From assembly GCA_016748015.1 (NCBI GenBank), contig JAAOMT010000460.1, positions 149,957-213,956 on the forward strand: a stretch of DNA of 64,000 bases, given 5' to 3'. Source of the stretch: Geosiphon pyriformis. Lineage: Eukaryota > Glomeromycota > Glomeromycetes > Archaeosporales > Geosiphonaceae. This document shows, in pieces, positions 58,703 through 64,000 of this stretch. The position numbers and the translations under genes are program-made. Below the pieces are notes generated by a model, which ran no database searches, had not been told where the DNA came from, and saw only the letters and a program-made list of their open reading frames with translations. Each line of letters starts with the position of its first letter. The first letter of the stretch is position 1.

Positions 58703-59377
58703 TGTTATTAGTAGAATTTTACCTATTAAATAACATAAAGTTATCCTCATAATTCTTATTATTAATTAGTATATATTATTATTATTTCAATTATCACTTA
58801 TTATTTAATTAAATTATTAAATATTATTATTCAATTAATAATCTAATTTGTATTATAGAAATTAAGATGATTAAATTACACAATATCTTAACTATTTAAT
58901 ATTCAAAAATTCGCTAAAATCAACAGAAATTGGCTAAAATAATCAATAGTTTATAAAAATAACTTGTAATTCACTGAAATGTATTTTTAGTTTACTAAAA
59001 TTGTAGCAAAGAAAAAAGTGCAAGTTCAAAGACTAGTACTACAGTAAATTGTATAAAAAAAGAGCTTCTCTCTTCAAAAAAATGTATCTTATCATAGTAT
59101 CTTACTTTAGATATTTTAATTAGAACAAATTATCTCTTACACTTCTTTACAAAATCAAATAAAAATTAAAATAGTCAAAAACCAAATTCTTAATTATTAT
59201 ACTTAAAATTTACAAAAACTCACCTAATATTTTAAAATTAATTAGCTACTAATTTCAATAATCTGTTAGTAACTTCAGGCCTGGATAGAAAACGTTTTCC
59301 TTAACAGAATTCTATTTTTTTTACATTTTTTTTATATTTCTTTTATTTATTTATTTTTCTTATTATAATTATTGGGG

Positions 59378-60145
59378 GTCTTCGGACATACTTTATGAAA
59401 TCTCTCCATCATCGGCTTTCTGTTGCTATGCATAAGCATTTGTATGATGGGTGCTACTCCAGTGTGGTGTGTTTGTCCTGTGGTAATATAGAATTCTCAG
59501 ACTATGTTTTTGTCTGTCTGTTTGAGACTGCTGGTCGTGCTCAGTTTTTGGATGCTCATGTGTCTCTTTGGGAAACGCGATCTGGCCTCTCTCAATCTAC
59601 TTTGTGTGTCTCACAGTTGTTGGCCTCTTGTTTTTCCAATGCTACAATTAGTACTACTCTGTATAAGGGTTTTGTTTTTGATAATTGGTACCATAAATTC
59701 CTTTTGGTCTTTAAGGATGCTGAGGTTGCGGCTTTGAATATTGTGTGTTTTGTATGTAAGTTTTGTTTCACATTTCACAATGAATTTTGGCTAGTCCATA
59801 TCAAATACTAAGCTTTTATGGAAAGGAATAGACTTATTCCTCATGATGGCTCCATTCCTGCCCTGGTTCCTGGTCTACCTACAGTGCTTTCGGCTAATGT
59901 GATCAGATTGTTGGGTGTCATTGAGGCTTTTGGTGTTGGTTTCGGTTTTTGTAAATCTTGTTTGTTTTTTTCAGATATAGGGAATTTTGTTTCTGTTAAG
60001 ATAGGTGCATAGTGTTGTTCTGATTGGCCTGAATGGCTGGTCACGTGTAGAAAATACATGATTTGCTTCTGGTTTAGATCATTTATGTGATGTATAGTTC
60101 TAGATTGCATTTGGATCTTACTTGTTAAATGTAATAAAAAAAAAT
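59378..60145 (+). mobile_element. LINE D: 5'-truncated LINE in the C4 LTR
   Basis: 768 nt with target duplication TTATTGGGG at 59369-59377 and 60146-60154. ORF2 C-terminal frame to TAG at 60010-60012, a 3' UTR with cacgtgtagaaaatacatga, then an A tail. Same strand as the LTR. Confidence 0.85.
59379..60012 (+). pseudogene. LINE D ORF2 C-terminal fragment
   Basis: LRTYFMKSLHHRLSVAMHKH opens the fragment. The Cys cluster CLSCGNIEFSDYVFVC has Tyr at the usual His position (DHVFTC in LINE C). The frame is broken by one TAA at 59809-59811 and continues RNRLIPHDGS to SVKIGA. It is a different subfamily from LINE C, with its 3' UTR closest to the ORF1-only unit at 32-34 kb. Confidence 0.8.
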
Positions 60146-60454
60146 TTATTGGGGTAGTCTACAGACAAGATTTCTGTAGAAGAGTTAACTTTTACAACAA
60201 AGTAACTGTATATTTTTAGTGAGCTTTCAGACAAGCAATTTCTGGGAAAAAATTAATGTTTACTACAATATAACTACACAAAATAACTGGTATAGAATTG
60301 GTCATTCTACTTATAAGCCTAGCAATTCAAATTATAAGAGATAATTTGAAAATAAATTCAGTTATTGGAGGTTAACTACTTTTTTTAGTCATAAATTTAC
60401 AGCAAACAGACATTAATAACATTTAAAAAAAGAGACCAAAAATCTCCAGTAATA

Positions 60455-62180
60455 TTTAGTGCTCTTCTATGGAAATAACACAGCAATAACAACTTCAAAG
60501 TAGTAACCACACCAAATACAACAACTTTAGAGTATTATTAGTCAATTTATACTCACTGCAAACAAAAATTCAACATCCAAAACGGAATTGAAATTTTCAA
60601 GAAATCACTATACCAATACATTAAAAATTGCATCAACAATTATTTTTTTGAAAACTACAACATTTCAGAAGTTAGAAACAAACTCTATAAAAATCTATTG
60701 CACTATTCTCATTTGGGAACTGAAGATTTTAACAGTAAAACACTTAAAACTTATTTTTACAAACTCAACTATAACATTATTTAACATTGTAAAAAAAAAT
60801 ATCCAGTACAGTTCAAATACTTTTTTGACTTTGAATCAGAACCAGAAAACAACAACAACAGAAAACAGAAAAAAAAACATCTCAAGTTAGCCATATAATT
60901 CACAACACACCAAAAACAACTGCCAAATACTTGCAAATATCTGAACAGAAAACCAACATCAAATTACTTTCTATTACACCATTTCTAATTTCACTTGCTC
61001 AACCACAAACTTTCAACTTACCACTTATCTGATTTTCAAACTAGAAGATTTTTAGTCACCTAAAGATCCTACTTAATAGCAAAAACCAATATCAACTAGC
61101 ACCAATCTCCTTAATTACTTAGAAGAAAATCAAAATAATTATTTAAAGAACTTAAAAAGTGAAGAAACTAAATCAGAACAAAAAAAAACCACCAAAAATA
61201 AAGAAAAAATGACAACTGCTTATATTGCAAAGATTCCAAAATTCATTAATAAAAATAATGATACTAACTCTTAAGAATAACTTGACAAAATCTCAAAAAC
61301 AGAAAATACAAATAGATAAAATGCAGTAAGAATGCTTAAAGCAATCTCATATTTTCTCCAAAAAACAGCAAAAAAATGGTTTGAAAACTTAGATGAACTA
61401 TTTAAAAACTGGCAAGCATTTAAAAATGCTTTTTTACAACAATTCACTAACAATAACACCTCTATTACTCTCTGAAATTGCTTTTACAATATTAAACAAA
61501 AACTATTTGAATCTGTTATGACTTATCTTGGGAAATTCAACAAACTCTTTTAACAAATTTGACAATTAGAAACCAATGAATATTATTTCAATACCCAGAT
61601 TTTGGATCACTTTATAGCAGGATTAAAAGACAAATTAATCAAAAAAGTTTGTTTTCATGCTTCAGCAAACTTAGCTACAGCCATTTGATATGCAAAAAAC
61701 TATAAAATAGCAATGAAAAAAGCAAATCATATCAAACTTGTGAATCTTGCTATTGAAAAAACCAGCTTAACAGCTGAAAAAAAAATTGACCAACTTACAA
61801 AGAAGATCAAGAACTATTTTATCAACCAACAACAATAGCAACAACTACAAAAATATTAATTACTCTAATAACACAATTAAAACAACTATCCTTCATTATT
61901 TAACAATCAACCATAAAGCTGTCATTATTGTAAAATTCTAGGACATTGGAAATAAAATTGTAAAAAGACATAAAGAGACCAACAAAACAGAAATAATCAA
62001 TATTATTCTCAATTCCAACAATCTCCTTACCAATTTCTATTACCATCTGTCTATTATTTCTCAAGACTTTAACAGCAAAACAATTATTATTAGCCTGTTT
62101 TACAATAGTAATATTAACCATTTTCATCAATACTACAGTACCAGCAATTACCTCTAGTTCAATAATATCAAATATCTGCA
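60455..62180 (+). pseudogene. C4 leader and Gag
   Basis: A leader with Asn/Thr/Gln-rich broken frames (open piece 60588-60890), then the capsid segment from ATG 61209 (MTTAYIAKIPKFI). FENLDELFKNWQAFKNAF and SVMTYLGKFNKLF parallel C2. A zinc knuckle C-H-Y-C-K-I-L-G-H...C at 61920-61961 keeps its Cys and His, with one TAA inside. Confidence 0.75.
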
Positions 62181-63140
62181 AGAAAATTAAGACAACAAAA
62201 CCAATTTACACTTTAAAATCAATTTCAGAATAATAACAACAAAAACAACTTAAACAACTAGTTAGTTCTTTGAAATTCTGGTTCACAACAATCCAATTAC
62301 TATCACCCAGTTATTTAACAATGTCAGAAAAACAAGATTTTCAACAAACTGCCTTTTTAAAAGTGAAGTTGTAGCACTAAGATCAAACTCTTTCAACAAT
62401 ACTATCTTACCAATTCAAATTGTCCAAAATACCAATCTCTCAGATATATTTCCATTTAAATTTGAAGCCAATGAATTATTATCTCTACTTAGCAATGCAG
62501 CAGTTAATGAACAAAAAGCAATCACAGCAATGTATACTAAAACTAAAATAGAAGAAAAACCAATTTAATTGATCTTAAATAGTAAATTTGCTGGAAATAT
62601 CATCATCTACCAACTAATATAATAGCTTTAATGAATTGTTGACAGACCAGTCCAAACAGTTATTGTTACTGCTAATGATATAAAAAAAATTTCAATAGGA
62701 AAAATTGATAATTTCTCTTTTATTATTGATGAAATTATCATTTTAGTTAAAGTTTTAATCATAAATGCACCCCAATATTAAGCTTTTGTCAGAAACAATT
62801 AATTTTTCAAGACCAATGCAAATTTAGATTGGAAAACCCAGGAATTGAAGATTTCATATTAAAAACAATATACCTAAATACCTGTTATATATAGTACTTT
62901 CAATAAATGAACTGAAAAAGTCTCAGTGTTCGAATTTGAAGAGGAGAAAGAACTACCAATTATTAAAATCTTTATGGCTCTTAAATTACCATCCAATTGG
63001 GCTAAAAAAACAGAACAAAAAATCTTTGAAAAAACCAGGAGATAAAATGTTGTTTAATACTCTATATTAAAATCACAGAAACAATTACTTTACATCTTAT
63101 TTAAATATAAAAATTGCAAGAAGAAACTTTTATCAATAGG
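62181..63140 (+). pseudogene. C4 protease region
   Basis: EQKAITAMYTKTKIEEKPI then LILNSKFAGNIII, equivalent to G2 LILDSELAGSIIT; the active-site DSG is NSK (about 62570-62600). TANDIKKISIGKIDNFSF and KTNANLDWKTQELKI follow, as in G2. This whole block is missing from C2. Confidence 0.7.
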
Positions 63141-64000
63141 AGCATGTATATATTCAGAAGAGAAATATGAAACATGTACCTGCTACTTTTGTAAAGCATG
63201 CCATAGAGAACGATTTAGATATCTCAAATGAAATAGAAAATAAGACAATACTTCTTGTCTTACATATAAAGATATATTACCAAAAGAATGCAACTGGATT
63301 AATATTGTAATAAAAGGAGAAGTATGTGACCAAATCTGCCAATATGCCTTATTAATCTCAGAAAAAGTCAAAAGAGAAACATTTTTTGATGTAGTATACA
63401 ATAGTGCTTTTAACAAACTCTATTACTACTCTTATAATACTGAAATAATCTTTGACTTAGCAATAGCTTTAATTAATGGAGCCATCCAAGAAAATGTCTG
63501 CCAAATGAAAGAAGCTGAATATATTGAATACACAATAGAATTAGCTGAATTTAACTATAAAGATGAAGTAAAAGCATATCATTAAATTGCAAACCATACT
63601 TACCCAATCCAAGAAGCTCAAATTCAACAATTAAAGCAAATGAACATTCAATTGTATAAAGAATATATCATGCCTTGTGATGACAAATAGTGTCCAGAAT
63701 ACTATGCCTTTAGCATCTTCTTGCCCAGCAAAAATAACCAAGAAGAAATTAAATTTGGAGAATCTAAGCCAGAAGAAGAAATTAATCTATCTTACTAAAA
63801 ATCAACCAGCTCTACAACTTAAATATTTCGACAACAATAGTCAAGAAATCAAGTCTAAAAAAGCTTATAAAATTGATGCAGAATATGACTTATGATATCT
63901 TGGCAAAGATACCTTAGTTCTTTAACCAAAACTTTCACTAAAATTAATTTAAAAATTGCTCTTAAAATTCTACCAGAAGCAATAGTTCAAATTACTTTTT
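63141..64000 (+). pseudogene. C4 Cys-rich region and beginning of dUTPase
   Basis: TCYFCKACHRERF and the later CDQICQYALLI match the G2 Cys-rich region (CDILCQYTILI). DDKQCPEYY-like sequence around 63690 matches G2 YCDEC. At 63865 KIDAEYDL is dUTPase motif 1 (G2 DTDAGFDL); ALKILPEAIVQITF at the window end matches VLEIPATTMVQLAS. The domain continues outside. Confidence 0.7.

Larger units (their letters stand above)
58703..60454 (+). repeat. C4 5' LTR, split by LINE D
   Basis: Starts TGTTATTA, left part to 59377, right part from 60146, ends AGTAATA before tttagtgctcttctatgg. Homologous to C1, C2 and C3 LTRs throughout. Confidence 0.8.
58703..64000 (+). mobile_element. C4: 5' part of a family C gypsy element, runs off the window
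   Basis: 5' LTR 58703-60454 (split by LINE D), decayed primer site, leader, Gag, protease, Cys-rich region and the start of the dUTPase at the window end. It is better preserved than C2 and keeps the protease region that C2 lacks. Plus strand, same orientation as C1-C3. Confidence 0.8.

Overview
This is eukaryotic nuclear DNA: genes broken by many short GT-AG introns sit in very AT-rich, repeat-packed sequence. The LINE and Ty3/gypsy families and the compact intron-rich genes suggest an arbuscular mycorrhizal fungus (Glomeromycotina, probably Rhizophagus or a close relative). That assignment is inference from family recognition, not from a search.

Host genes lie in two small islands. At the left end are the 3' part of MED16 (Mediator tail subunit, + strand, 1-3565) and, convergent with it, a two-HMG-box protein with a mitochondrial-type leader (- strand, 3889-5014). 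A broken member of an apparently lineage-specific family follows (5539-7106). The second island holds SF3B2, the SF3b spliceosome subunit (- strand, 49946-52851, 13 exons).

Everything else I can identify is mobile DNA in several generations, layered inside each other. (1) LINE A (- strand) spans 8185-13512 and resumes at 31404-32222. (2) Ty3/gypsy element G1 (+ strand, 13513-31399, target duplication ATAT) is inserted in LINE A ORF1. (3) Ty3/gypsy element G2 (- strand, 19875-30003, target duplication ATGG) is inserted in the 3' part of G1 pol. Removing G2 and then G1 restores continuous reading frames at both sites. To the right lie four remnants (C1-C4) of an older, very AT-rich gypsy family related to G2. 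Their LTRs have each taken a later insertion: an ORF1-only LINE derivative in C1, a solo G2-type LTR in C2, and 5'-truncated LINE tails in C3 and C4. The window ends inside C4 pol.

The most notable biology is a Ty3/gypsy lineage (G2, C2, C4) whose Pol carries a dUTPase domain between protease and reverse transcriptase, plus a conserved C-terminal extension beyond integrase. Others are a textbook -1 frameshift heptamer at the Gag stop of G1, repeat arrays just upstream of TATA boxes in two unrelated LTR families, and decay dominated by G-to-A/C-to-T changes that repeatedly hits catalytic Asp and zinc-binding Cys codons. No element here looks able to move on its own. I saw no tRNA, rRNA or CRISPR array. 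All coordinates were read by eye; boundaries given as approximate are marked in the entries.
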